Shown: piece by piece, positions 22,351-33,580 of the stretch
Numbering within the stretch: the stretch's first letter is position 1
Layout: each line of letters begins with the position of its first letter
The notes under the pieces: generated by a model
What the model was told of the DNA's origin: nothing
The model's input: only the letters and a program-made list of their open reading frames with translations
Databases searched by the model: none
Assembly (NCBI GenBank): GCA_031002005.1
Contig: CM061919.1
Location: 12,719,687 to 12,783,686 of the forward strand
Source: Vandiemenella viatica
Taxonomy: Eukaryota > Arthropoda > Insecta > Orthoptera > Morabidae
Direction of reading: 5' to 3'
DNA length: 64,000 nucleotides
Translations under genes and position numbers: made by a program

Positions 22351-23683
22351 CAAGGGTAGACTTTAAAGTAAGGTCTCCTATTTTTTTTCTCATAGAAAAT
22401 GACATTTATTTACATTGATTTATACACCGTTGGAAAGGCCATGGCCTAAGCTATTTTTCAATGTAATCGCCATTTTTCTCGACGACCTTCCGCATCCGCA
22501 CGATGAACTTCTGTACTCCGTCCTCGTACCACCCTGCGTCCGCGTCGCGCAGCCAGTTGGTGACCTCTTCTTGAACCTCCGCGTCCGACTCGAATTTCTT
22601 CCCTCCGAGGTGTTTTTTCAGGACGGGGAACAGATGATAGTCGCTGGGGGCGACGTCCGGACTGTAGGGAGGGTGTTCCACGACTTTCCATCCAAACTTC
22701 TTGATCAGCTCGGTCGTCCGATTCGCTGTATGCGGGCGCGCGTTGTCGTGATGAAAATTGACTCCTTTGGTCAGCATTCCTGGGCGTTTGTTCTTAATGG
22801 CTCGGTGAAGCTTTTGGAGGGTTTCACAATATCTCTCAGAATTGATAGTGGTTCCTTTAGGCATGAAATCCACTAACAACAAGCCGCGACGGTTCCAAAA
22901 CACAGTTGCCATCACCTTTCCGGCTGACAGTGTTGCCTTGAACTTTTTCGGTTTTGGAGACGAGCTGTGGCGCCATTGTTTGGACTGCTGCTTTGTCTCA
23001 GGTGTATAGTGATGAGCCCATGTTTCATCCCCCGTTACGAAACCATCTAAAAATTCCTCTCCTTCCTCTTCAAAACGCCGCAAAACTTCCTCCGCACATT
23101 CCATGCGCTGCCGCTTGTGGTCTTCGGTCAGCTGTTTTGGCACCCATCTTGCCGAAACTTTGTGATACAGCAACTTCTCCTTAAGGATAACTCGAATTGC
23201 GTCCTTGCTGCACACTCCTCCAAGCTTCTCTTCCAATTCCTTAACAGTAGCACGACGGTTTTTGAGCATTTCTGCCTCCACAGCTTGGACGATCTCGTCT
23301 GAGAGCGACGGCCGGCCACTTCTCTCCTCGTCGTGAACGGTTATGCGGCCGGAAATGAACTCACGTGCCCACTTACGCACGTTCTTGATGTCCATACATT
23401 TTTCCCCGTAAACTTTCACTAGCTGACGATGGATTTCGATGGGTGGCACTTTTTGTGCAGTCAAAAAGCGGATGACCGAATGAATTTCACACCTGGACGG
23501 AGAAGCGAGAGGCAGTTCCATCGCGGACGGCTGCTGAGCCAAGACTGAGCGGCCGAGCCGTGTCTTCCCCCACCAGGAATTTAGCCCGCGAGTCAGGGAA
23601 CACGGCGGCGTTGCCAGATTTCGTCTAGCTCCTGATGCGGCGACGCTACACCGTTGGAGACCTTACTTTAAAGTCTACCCTCG
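22351..23683 (-). mobile_element. Intact mariner element
   Basis: 1333 bp with 28-bp terminal inverted repeats that differ at one position (C[A/G]AGGGTAGACTTTAAAGTA and on to GGTCTCC). TA dinucleotides flank both ends (22349-22350, 23684-23685). It contains one uninterrupted transposase ORF on the minus strand. Intact ORF and near-identical ends mark a recent insertion. Confidence 0.96.
22451..23542 (-). CDS. Mariner transposase, complete
   Basis: Cuts and pastes the surrounding element at TA sites. The 363-residue protein has an N-terminal paired-like helix-turn-helix DNA-binding region (about 15-115, including DEERSGRPS at 71-79), the linker WVPKQL (133-138), and a DD34D catalytic domain: Asp172 in GDETW, Asp266 in HHDNARPH, and Asp301 in SPDVAPSDYHLF, with exactly 34 residues between the last two. 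The first Met is used here. Met8 would also give a normal-length protein (mariners are about 345-355 residues). There is no stop, frameshift or lost catalytic residue, so it may be active. It is not a host gene. Confidence 0.95.
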   Translation of the reverse strand: MAQQPSAMELPLASPSRCEIHSVIRFLTAQKVPPIEIHRQLVKVYGEKCMDIKNVRKWAREFISGRITVHDEERSGRPSLSDEIVQAVEAEMLKNRRATVKELEEKLGGVCSKDAIRVILKEKLLYHKVSARWVPKQLTEDHKRQRMECAEEVLRRFEEEGEEFLDGFVTGDETWAHHYTPETKQQSKQWRHSSSPKPKKFKATLSAGKVMATVFWNRRGLLLVDFMPKGTTINSERYCETLQKLHRAIKNKRPGMLTKGVNFHHDNARPHTANRTTELIKKFGWKVVEHPPYSPDVAPSDYHLFPVLKKHLGGKKFESDAEVQEEVTNWLRDADAGWYEDGVQKFIVRMRKVVEKNGDYIEK

Positions 23684-23989
23684 TAAAATTAGTGTTTTCA
23701 TTTGTTTAAATAATAAAATAAATTGTTTTTGCAATAAATAACTTACAATTTAACTATCAAAAACAAATGTTATTATTTTAGTTAGAATTTGTTAATCATT
23801 TTCTTCTTGTTGGTTAATAACTCGTTATCTATTTTCGTCATTCAAAATATCATGTGAAAAGAATCGAAGAGTCGCTTAAAAGAATCGATTCTCAGTGAGG
23901 AGTGAATCGATTCCAAACGATTCTTCAAAAAGAATCGGTTTGCCCATCACTAATACACACTGCTTTCAGTCAACAATCCCTTGGTCTTC

Positions 23990-24400
23990 CTTTGGGTCAT
24001 TTATCATACATCTTTATTTTATTGATTTTTCTTGGAATTCTCTGATCCTCCATGCTCTTTATATGGCCCGTCCATCTTAGTGTTGCCTTATCTATCATTT
24101 CCTGCATGTATAATTGTTTTGTTACTTATCCTGTCGAATATCCATCTATCTCTTAGAAATTTCATCTCACTTGTATCTTGCTGAAATCAAAGTTTCAGCA
24201 CCATATGTCAGGATATGTTGGATAAATTACTCTCTTGCTTCTTTGTGGCACATCCTTGTTCCATATGAGGCTTCTGCTTTCTTCTCTCCCTCTCTCACCA
24301 ATGTTCTTTCCGCTTTCCTTCTTTTGCCCCCTATTTTCAAATTTCCCAGGTATATTTCACATAAGGTTTTAAAATTCATGAATGTCTGAAATAATTCACA
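23990..24400 (-). pseudogene. LINE C-terminal remnant
   Basis: The minus strand reads YGAETLISA (the YGxETW-type motif) and ATLRWTGHIKSMEDQRIPRK, the C-terminal W-GHV-R region of RT proteins. It is broken by stops and belongs to a different family from the adjacent LINE. Confidence 0.55.
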
Positions 24401-24710
24401 TCAAGTGAGTAGCAGGGTGTGGTACTCAGTTACCAATTCAAATGCACCATCAAGAATTGCATCCTTGGTAATGCAAACATTGTTTTGATGAAATGGCACA
24501 TTTACTTTTTTGTTCACAACTTTTTCTCTTTTCCTTGTTAGTTGTTTCACTGCCAATGGTTTCACTCTCATTCAAGAAAAATGGAGAGCATATTCTCTAC
24601 AAAAGGAACAGATGACCTTCTTGGGAATGAGGGAACTGATGACCTTGGCATAGGTCTCATCCATAGTCACACATTATTCAAATGATTGGTTTCAAAGAGG
24701 TAGCATGCTT

Positions 24711-24850
24711 ATTAGAGTACCTAAAGTGCATCTACATTATTTGTTTTAATGTAGAACATGAACTCATAAGGATTAATAATCGGTTAATCCAATTTCTAAC
24801 TTGTGATCAGACTTTTTCCACAAACAAGGATTTATCATCTTTATAGATAG
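24711..24850. repeat. Direct repeat, left copy
   Basis: About 135 bases, including ATAATCGGTTAATCCAATTT, recur in direct orientation at 27375-27510, bracketing the LINE. Confidence 0.85.
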
Positions 24851-26890
24851 TTGCCTCCTCAATGCCTTCTGATTTTTTTTTTTGCTGTCATCAGTCTTTC
24901 GAATGGTTTGATGCAATCCTCCATCCCTTCCTATCTTGTGCAACCTCTTCATCTCTACATACCCCTTACAACCCATGTCCTCAATTATCTGCTTCATATA
25001 TTCTAATCTCTGTCTTCCTCTACACTTCTTACCTTCAACTGTTCCCTCCACCAGCAAATCCAGCATGTCTCAAAATATGACCCACCAGCCTGTCTCTTCT
25101 TTCTGTGAGCTTCTTCCACAAACTTCTTTCGTCACCCATCATTTCCAAAACTCGTTCATTTCTTACTTTGTCTGTCCACTTAATTCTCAGCATTCTTCTG
25201 TAGCACCACATTTCAAATGCTTCAATTTTCCTTCTTTCTGGTATGCCTAAAGTCCATGTTTCGCTACCATAAAGTGCTGTGCTCCACACATAGTTTTAAA
25301 TTTTTTTATTTTTCTAACTCCTAGATCAAAATTTGAAACTAATAGATTTCTCTTTTTCATAAAGGCTCTTTATGCTACAGCTATTCTGCTTTTAACATCA
25401 TTCCTGCTTCGGCCGTTGGTTGTAATTTTGCTTCCTAAGTAACAGAATTCACTTACTTCTCCAACTGCATTCGATCCTATTTTTATATTTAATCTACTGT
25501 GATTGGTTTCATTTCTGCTACATTTCATCACTTTAGTCTTGCTTTGATTTATATTTAGTCCAAAATTTTCCTCAGTATTTTGTTCATGCCATTCAGTAGT
25601 TTCTCAATGTCTTCAGCGCTTTCTGCTAACAAGACAATGTTATCAGCAAATCGTAGCATACTAATTTTTTCTCCTTGAACACTTATACCACATGGAAATT
25701 TTTCTTTTACTTTCTTTATTGCTTCCTCTACATACAAGTTGAATATTAACAGGGATAGACTACAACCTTGTCTCACGCCCTTTTTAACTGCTGCTTGTCT
25801 CTCACGATTCTCTACTTTTATCACAGCCACTTGATTCGTATATAGTTTATAAAGTATTTTTCTATCTCGATACTTTAGACCTGACTTAAAAATTTGAACA
25901 TCTTGTCCCACCTAACATTATCATAAGCTTTTTCTAAATCAACAAATTGCATAAAAGTATCTTTGTTTTTCTCGATCCGCCCTTAAAGCCAGAATTGCTG
26001 CCCTTGTACTACGACTTTTCCTAAACCCAAACTGATCTTCACCTCCTATGTCTTCAACTATCCTTTCCATTCTTCTGTATATTATTCAGGTCAGTAATTT
26101 TGAAGCATGTGATGTTAGATTAATGGTCCGATAATTCTCACATTTGTCGGCTTGTGTTTTCTTCGGAAGCGTGAAGATGACATTTTTATTAAAATCAGTT
26201 GGAATTTCTCCTGTTTCCAAACTTTTTGATATCAGCTTGAATAATGTTTCGATTCCTTCTTCTTCTAGGGATTTAAGAAGTTCTGCAGGGATCTCATCAA
26301 TTTCACCTGCCTTATTTGCTTTCAAGTCATTCAGGGCTCTATTAAATTCTGACCTCAAAACCGGATCTCCTAAGTCATCAATGTTGACATCGACTTCCTT
26401 TTCCATTACGCTATTGTTCAAGTCGTCCCCATCATATAGTTTGTCAATGAATTCCTTCCATCAGTTAGCTCTATCGTCTGAGCTTAAAAGAGGTTTCCCA
26501 TCAGCAGCTTTAATGTTCACACCTCTTTTCTTCATTTCTCCAAAATTCTGTTTGATCTTCATATATGCAACATCTACTTTACCTACGACCATTTCCTTTT
26601 CTACTTCTTCACACTTTTCTTGTAGCTATTTTTCTTTTGCTTTTTTGCATTTCCTGTTTATTTGATTTCTAAACTGCCTGTATTGCTCTCTTCCTGAGCA
26701 TTTTTGTAATTTCTTCTGTGATCCAAGATTTTCGGGTGGCTTGTTCCCTAAAGCCGAATGTTTCTTTACCAGCTTTCATTATTTCAGTCTTTAATGCATT
26801 CCATTTGTCCTCAGTTGAGCTCCTTTCAGAATTACTTCTTAGACCTAAGTTTACCATTTCTGCAAATTTTTCTCCCATACTAGATTTCCT
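24773..26890 (-). pseudogene. RTE-like LINE ORF2, 5'-truncated and frameshifted
   Basis: On the minus strand the order is: a linker (26878-26540; DKWNALKTEIMKAGKETFG, KVDVAYMKIKQNFGEMKK); RT start (26421-26086; LKANKAGEIDEIPAELLK, VIFTLPKK); central RT (25911-25555; KKGVRQGCSLSLLIFNLY, LRFADNIVLLAES); and thumb/C-terminus (25289-24860; YGSETWTL, FEMWCYRRMLRIKW, DRLVGHILRH). The RT active site reads FADN where FADD is expected. The endonuclease is missing and frames shift near 26080, 25910 and 25300. Same family as 15823-16900. Confidence 0.88.
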
Positions 26891-28604
26891 TTTGATAGGC
26901 TGCCAAAAAAAAAAAAAGAATCACAACAGTCAGAAAACTATCTCGTGCTATGTAATCTGTCAATGTGATCTTCAGTGCTGGTTCACTACTATTTAAATTC
27001 AAAATCCCACTTTTTTAAGTGTGCTGTAAGCAGTGGAATTCTCTCTCAACGTATCATCACGAATTTTATTTTGTGATATCTTTTTCTTAGATTTAATGAC
27101 AGAACAAATTTGTTTATTTCCAGTTTCAGATTAAACATACATCTCGTACGTATGGAATGGTTTTATTAATTATCCCACATGATATTCTATAGAACCTGGA
27201 TTGTCAGATACTTGGTCATAACTATGATTTTAACACGAGATATCATTTAGTTCATGACACGTATATGAGAGCTGTATAACAGCATATTTTTTGTATAAAA
27301 CTAAACATCTGTTACCATTTTAGCCAGTTTACAGTGTCTCAAACACTAACATTCATCAAAAATATGTTTAGCTTGCTTAGAGTACCTAAATTGCATGTAG
27401 ATTATTTGTTTAGAGTAGAACATTAACTCATAAGATTAATAATCGGTTAATCCAATTTCTAACTTGCGATCACACTTTTTCCACAAAGAAGGATTTATCA
27501 TATTTGACATTTAACAGTAGTATGATAATAAAGATGATACAGCACCTACGAATTTTGTACAGTAGTTATTTTCTAGTTACAGTTTAGTTCAATTTTACAA
27601 TATGATCAATTTATGCATGTAATACAGAGATTTTATAATTTCACTGGTCTTGTTTTATGATCATCAATAAAAATTGTTGCTATAATGAAGTCAAAGTCCT
27701 AGCTTGGAACAGATATCAAACTCATCTGTTATATACCAGTTGTATTTGTCTAATGGTTTGTACAGTTACTGACATTTAGTTTATCGTTGGATGATGAAGT
27801 TAGCTTATGAGCAGTGACACATTCACACAATACCCTTCTTTTTCCTTAATAATGGCAACACAGTTTTCTGTGTGCGAGGAGGGGGGTATTTTATCACAAT
27901 TAAGCTTATCTTCATAGTTTCTTTATTATCTCTTTGTATATATTGTTCTGTTGGTGGCTACGATCTATCAGGTTGACACACATTTACTTATAGTCATAGA
28001 CGAGAATTAGTTGATGCCATTAAGATTGCACTCTATAATTACTCAACTGGTAGATAGGGGTATGATAACATTACATGTCACTTTAAATACAATGAGATTA
28101 CTCCTCTATGTTCCACCTAACAATCCAGAGAGAGTTTTACTTAATGAGAGTCGTATGGTATTTTATGTTGGAAGTGAATATTCTTGATGTTTGAGTGCTT
28201 TTGAGCAGGATATTGACATGTTCTGCAGTCTACAATCTTGTGCTCTGGCAATTTACTCAAATACTTTCTTTTTCAACAATTCCAATCTCAGTTATCAGTT
28301 TATGTAAAATCTGTTTGCCATTATCCTGGAGAATGAATAGAAGAATATTTACAAACATATTGTAAAAGTAAATTTGTCCTGGCCCTCCCATCTTCACCTG
28401 CAGTGACAGTTTTATTTTCCTAACCTTCCACCTTAATTGTGTTACTTTGACTTATAAATACACGAAAACCTAGATTTTCCCCACTTTAATAGTACACATT
28501 ATTCCTTACCTGTTAGTAAGTTATGGCAAACATAATGGCCTAAAATAATATATTTTTTAAATCAACTATCAATAACACTGAGAAACCATTTGGTTTAGAG
28601 TGTA
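26891..28604. other. Intergenic stretch
   Basis: Apart from the direct repeat at 27375-27510, A+T-rich without coding signal or recognised repeat. Confidence 0.4.
27375..27510. repeat. Direct repeat, right copy
   Basis: Partner of 24711-24850, roughly 90% alike by eye. Confidence 0.85.
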
Positions 28605-28692
28605 GTCTTGGCTCAGAACAGGGTCTCATAACCTTTTATTTATCACTAAACGGCCAGGACATGCCCCATTTTAGAAGAATTGTATTTGCTGG
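28605..28692. repeat. Solo arm related to the inverted element at 1430-3505
   Basis: Shares CTTGG-TCAGAACA-GGTCTCATAAC and CACTAAACG blocks with 3405-3500. Confidence 0.6.
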
Positions 28693-28705
28693 GATTACAC
28701 TACAG

Positions 28706-29771
28706 TTAAAGGTGGCCATACATGATCGCTCCATCTGTCCAAATGGAGCAAGCCACTCCATTATCGTGTCATCTGTGGGGAAATTGATGTGGACTTGCAG
28801 GATTATTTTGATATCTGGTCAGTTCAATATCCACCAGTTTCGTCCACATGCCATCAAGCCGACTACGGTGTGTGGGGAAAACCATCTGGAGTGACATCAA
28901 GCCATCACTCCAGTCTGCTCGCGTATGGCGAAACCGCAGTCCAAACAGTTCTCATTCTGTCGCCAACCACTGGGCAGACATCACTGCCTTAAGGGGACTA
29001 TAGAACATTGTACCACTTCTTATTTGTTTTGCTACAAGTTAAATATTATTTTGAATGTAGAATTGAAAATAATACATTTTTAAATATTAAGTAACAATTA
29101 GAACAATATTATTTTCTTTTTTAAAATAATGTCATCTCAATAAGACTGTGCTGGAGATTATTAAGTATAAAGATTACCCATGCTTGCAGGATCTCTAATC
29201 CTGAATACCATGACAAAATAATAAATAAATGTGGCAATAGTTTAATTGCTAATATTATTTAAAATTAAGACAAACATCAACAGAGAAACCGCGTTGGAAA
29301 AAAAAATTCTTTGCAGCATTCTTTTTAAAAAGATCATACATAGTATGATAAGATTAATTTTATATGAGCCTACTTGTTTGAATAGGTTGTTTTATAACAT
29401 ATGACATACCTGTCACTATTTCTGGCCTGCTAAACTACATAAATTTAATAAATGTTTTATAATCATTCTGTAGTATTTTTAAAATTCTTCGTAATATCAC
29501 AGAGTTTATTTTTCATAATTTCGCACCTTTTTGGGAGTTTATTTAATTTTCAGTCTGTGTGTTCAGTATTCAATAGTTTGATTATCCTTGAAAATTAAAT
29601 TGGGCTCATTTTATTTAGTACTTGGCATGGCGAATTGGCAATCTATTGTTGTTTGCTTTGGCTAGTTTTTCATTGTCGTGGCTGACTGGAGTGATGGTGT
29701 ATGTGCTACGCTTTTTGATGTTATCCGCACGGATGACATCCAAATGGAGCGATCGTGTATGGCTACCTTAA
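28706..29771. mobile_element. Terminal-inverted-repeat element, possibly TTAA-inserting
   Basis: The left end AGGTGGCCATACATGATCGC and right end (complement GGTAGCCATACACGATCGC) match over about 28 bases. Both ends abut TTAA, with one extra A on the left. The 1.06-kb interior has no ORF of note, so it is a non-autonomous copy of a TTAA-site or similar DNA transposon. Confidence 0.7.
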
Positions 29772-31660
29772 GAGTATACATCCATACAGATCTGAAACCA
29801 GGGAAATAAGAAAGCAACTGATTGAAGGATATTGTGCCTATAAAAATACGGAGATGACAACTAATACATAAATGAACGAAATTTTTCTTGGTGTTTTACA
29901 TTGATATAGTCTTCATGGGAACCTAAGAGTTAAAATATTGTTTACACATATCTTGACTGATTTCTCAGTTGTCATCTTCTGAAGAAAAGTCTTATCAACA
30001 ATGCACTCTTTGCAAGATTTAAACTTCAGAATTTATAGTGTTAGTAATATTCACTTTTCAATGGCACAGCCGGCACTAGGATTCTCGGGCCCCGGGTAAA
30101 CGTTCTTAGCAGTGATGCAACCGGTTGGGGCCCCTCTCTCAAGCCATATGGGAGATTTTTTTTTTTTTTTCACCTCTACCACTGCCCAGGCGACAATGGA
30201 CAGATTCTTGGGCGGGGGGACCCTGTGGTCGCTCATCGGCCCTCTTTCCCTTCGCCGGTGGGCCGGGGTATATTTGCTGGTGTGGAGGAAGCATCTCAAT
30301 CCTGCCTTCTACTGGCATCCAGTGGCATTAATACTCTGAGAAACTTTTGTACTCTTAAATTAATGTTTTCAAAATTTGAATCAGTGATTAATGCAATATC
30401 TGTCGAACCACCTGCATGAAACTGTCAGAGGTTATATCTACTCTGAAATGCTACAGCAATTTTTCAGTTCCAGAAACTAATGGATTTGATAGACTGATCA
30501 GCATCAAATCAACAAGCCATTTTTGTCACTTTACCCAAGACTGACAATGTAAAATAAGAAATAGAAGCTTTTAAAATTTGTTATAAATTCCAAATGTTAA
30601 ATATTAGCTACGTTTATTTAAGGTTTAACTCTGTACAGAGTATTTCAGATAATACTAGCTTGTGGTAAGTATTTGGAATGCAGTGAGATCGCATATATAA
30701 TGATTCTAGTGCTGGATAAATTTACGATTATTTTGTGTTCAGCCCCGAGCTCATAATAAAAGTGCAAGAGAACTACAGTTGTGTTATTTTACTTTGTGTT
30801 AATGCTAGTTAACAATGGATGACCAGATTTTTTTTTAAAAACAATAATTAATTTTTTTATAGATGGTATATATATATGATACATCGGGAGTCAAGCGGGA
30901 AAATTATACACACAACTTTACTGCTTCATTTTACATTATTTCATGGAAAAAATATATGTCTTTACCTTTATTTCGACGAGCCATGTTGTACAGCTGCAGG
31001 ATCCCAAGTTTCCAATCAGGGCTGCCAAAAGCAGAAGATTGAGCTGTGAGAAGCGTGATGCATATTGTAGATGATACAATAGGCCAGAAAAGGTTCAGCT
31101 GTGCAGTGGCCCAAGAAAAAAATAATTCCTGGAGGTATTGGGACTGAAGAGGATATGCAGAGGTTATTTTCTAAATGTTCATTTGCCCTACAGGAGATAT
31201 ATAAGTGATAGACAATATATGAAACCTGAGTACAAAATCCAATAATATGCTGTAGTTTTTAAAACGCCACAAATTATTGATTGAAGCACGGCAGTTTTAA
31301 ATGAAAATGTAGAATAGGGATGCAAATCAGTGATTCATCACATTCATGAAAAAAATTGGGTCTTGAATACAAGTTTAAAACATTTGGTGTGGTTATTCTC
31401 ACAATGCTTGACAGCAAGAGCATGGAATTGCCTCTTCTGTTAAGCTCGTGAAAATCTGCCAGTTAATCTTAAGCACCAAGTAGAACACTATATAATTGAT
31501 CACAAATATCCTAGTCATCAAAAGAAACACCGACTATCGCTTAAATAAGGGAGTATCCCCTTGTATGCCTGGCCTAATTTTGGATTACCATATTATGTAA
31601 AACTGATCACAATTATCAAATAAAGTATTAGTGAAAGCATTTTGTATAGCTACAAATAAT
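29772..31660. other. Intergenic stretch with a G+C-rich island
   Basis: 30055-30330 is G+C-rich (GGGCCCCGGGTAAACG and similar) within A+T-rich DNA and contains a 14-base T run. It looks like a repeat fragment, not a gene. Nothing else is recognisable. Confidence 0.4.
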
Positions 31661-31666
31661 TTTATT
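31661..31666 (-). promoter_or_regulatory. Candidate OSER1 poly(A) signal AATAAA
   Basis: The minus strand reads AATAAA about 130 bases downstream of the OSER1 stop, a usual spacing for a short 3' UTR. Confidence 0.5.
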
Positions 31667-31798
31667 CTATAAACTGAGAATGAAAGTTCAGTGGATGTAA
31701 CTGTATACCTCTATCCATTAACAAAAAAAAACAGAAAATGACAAAAATTTTTAATAAATTAAAAATGAAATACAAAATACAGTTAATGTATTACATAT

Positions 31799-32573
31799 TT
31801 AAATGTACATCATTTCAGCCATATGAGACATTTTTTTCGGAATATGGACAAAAACATCAAAATAACTAGCCAATTCATCAATTGTAATATCATCACAAGC
31901 TCTAGCAGAAGACATTAATGCCTGTTGTGAACATGTTTGTCCTTGTGTGCCTGACCTTGAAGCAGTTTTTGCTACCACTAGCACACCTGAATTTGCACAG
32001 TCATCATCTTCAATCTTCAGTGATGATGTTCTTGACTGCAGATGTTGGAAACTCACTGTGCCATACGCATGAGGCAATTCCGTAAATGGCTTTCCTTGTG
32101 TCGAGAAGAGAGATTTGAAATCACGAATGGCTGCATTATCACCAAGTATTTCCCAGTTTGGTTTAGAGTGTTCCATGATCGCAGCCTTGCATTCTGCAAC
32201 TGGCTTCAGTTTGACTTGTGTAGATGAAAATTTTGATGGGCTCAATGGGGAAAAATTTGGCAATTTCAAAACAGGTTCCCTCAAGATACTATTGCTAAAT
32301 CTTAATTTACGTTTACATGTAGGATATGTAGAGAGGAAATTTAGCTTGCTTCTTTTCACTATATTTCGTTTGAATGCTGCTGGGAGCCTAAAATGGCTTT
32401 CAAATAAACTGCTACGTTGTTGTAACTTGCGTCTTCTTGTGTTGCACTGACATGATATCGTTATGCATTTCTCTCCAGAGAGAGAGAGTGACATCAGCAA
32501 AGCTCTTTCATCTACAGCAACACCAGACTTGTTAAATGGATTTGGCACAGAATCAGAATTTCTTCTTGGGTTC
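31799..32573 (-). CDS. OSER1: Oxidative stress-responsive serine-rich protein 1, terminal coding exon
   Basis: The acceptor (minus strand TTTCTATTACAG) ends at 32574. The exon supplies the last base of an Arg codon, then 257 residues and TAA at 31799-31801. The C-terminus is the family signature: an acidic DDITIDEL stretch, an aromatic segment ASYFDVF, and the nearly invariant end PKKMSHMAEMMY, which matches vertebrate OSER1 (recalled) at almost every position. Upstream are a QGKP motif, a Ser/Arg-rich middle and basic clusters (RRRK, KRKLR), as in the family. OSER1 is a small, poorly understood stress-induced factor downstream of FOXO, with no known catalytic domain. The open frame extends a few codons 5' to an ATG at 32590, but that ATG is intronic. 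With the candidate exon at 51834-51910 the protein would be 277 residues, near the human length of about 292. Confidence 0.88.
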
Positions 32574-33339
32574 CTGTAATAGAAACACAATCATGTGAGT
32601 GAAGTATAACAGGTGCCAATCAAATGGATTAAAAAGCAAACAAAAAATGTTTTTTTTTTAACATTTATGAGAATACTAAATACAGATTATACCATATACA
32701 TGATCAACTTACATGCTTATATGTTTGTAGATGCAAAGTCTGCCTTTCTGGTCAATAAACAAAGAACTGTTTTGGATGATACCAAACCAATATAGATTCA
32801 ATTCCTTATATTGCAAGTGCTAAATCTTCAGCCACGAATTTTGCAATATATATATATATATATATTTTTCTATATTCATTAATATTGCTTTAAGGCTCAT
32901 CAAAGAGTATTTCCAAGTTTTGTTGCAAAATCAAAGCTTTAATTTAACAGTGTTAGTAATTTAGCCACCGCCACACTACATTTTTATGGATGACAGACAA
33001 AAAAACCTACAATTCTTTCAATACAAAAAGACTACTGCTCTTGTACATTGCAAAATATCACTGGAAAAACATCATGAGCACAGCAAAAGTACAAAATTGG
33101 CATGCATGGCAATTTCATGGAAACACATTTTGCAGGAAGAAGAAAAGGGATATGCTGACTTGGATGATTTTACAAGGACATTAAAAATTCACAAGGACCA
33201 CTACTTAACTGGACACACATTTCTGATACTAAATCTTCCAGTAAAATCTCTTAACTTATGACTATGAAGATACAAATTTCTGTTGAAGACAACAACTGTC
33301 ATCAGTTTCACTTACCAAAGATGAGAGCAGTGGTAATGA
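32574..33339. other. OSER1 intron, no recognised feature
   Basis: A+T-rich. An AT microsatellite lies near 32849-32866. The 91-codon ORF at 32986-33261 shows no family resemblance. Confidence 0.4.
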
Positions 33340-33580
33340 CACACAAAAGACAATTTACAATATTTTAGTGTGAAGCTTAGTCATGCAAAGAGAGATATGG
33401 CTAGGTGATCAGATGTGCACTAACCTAGTGACTTAATAGAAGATGATCACTGTAGACAAGGCAGGGATACAGGGAAAAATAAGAAGTGAACAACTAATTA
33501 TGATGGAAAGTATTATTTTTGTAAATGATTGCAAACAGTAATAATAAACATTAGCTGGGTTGACTGTGGATGCTTACATG
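33340..33580. repeat. Direct duplication, copy 1
   Basis: About 230 bases recur in the same orientation at 34622-34830 (shared blocks AAAAGACAATT, GTAAATGATTG, ACAAGGCAGGG). Diverged. Confidence 0.7.

Larger units (their letters stand above)
20172..23952. mobile_element. hAT-like non-autonomous element with nested insertions
   Basis: Its ends TAGAGGTGGGCAAAAGAATC and the complement of TAGTGATGGGCAAACCGATT are hAT-type inverted repeats. The 8-bp sequence ATACACAC flanks it exactly on both sides (20164-20171 and 23953-23960). Subterminal regions repeat AATCG and GAGTCG motifs, typical transposase-binding clusters. No hAT transposase remains. Nested inside are MITEs at 21115 and 21685 and an intact mariner at 22351, so the hAT insertion is the oldest layer. 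Confidence 0.88.

Noticed and set aside
22415..22876. 153-codon + strand ORF
   Set aside because: It is the antisense shadow of the mariner transposase.
22451..23542. Host-domesticated mariner transposase
   Set aside because: Intact terminal repeats and TA flanks show an ordinary mobile copy, with nothing to suggest domestication.
32574..32590. ATG at 32590 as the OSER1 start
   Set aside because: It lies just upstream of a clear TTTCTATTACAG acceptor, and the residues it adds do not fit the family. It is intronic read-through.
32986..33261. 91-codon ORF in the OSER1 intron
   Set aside because: Composition is like its flanks and no motif is recognisable. Chance open frame.
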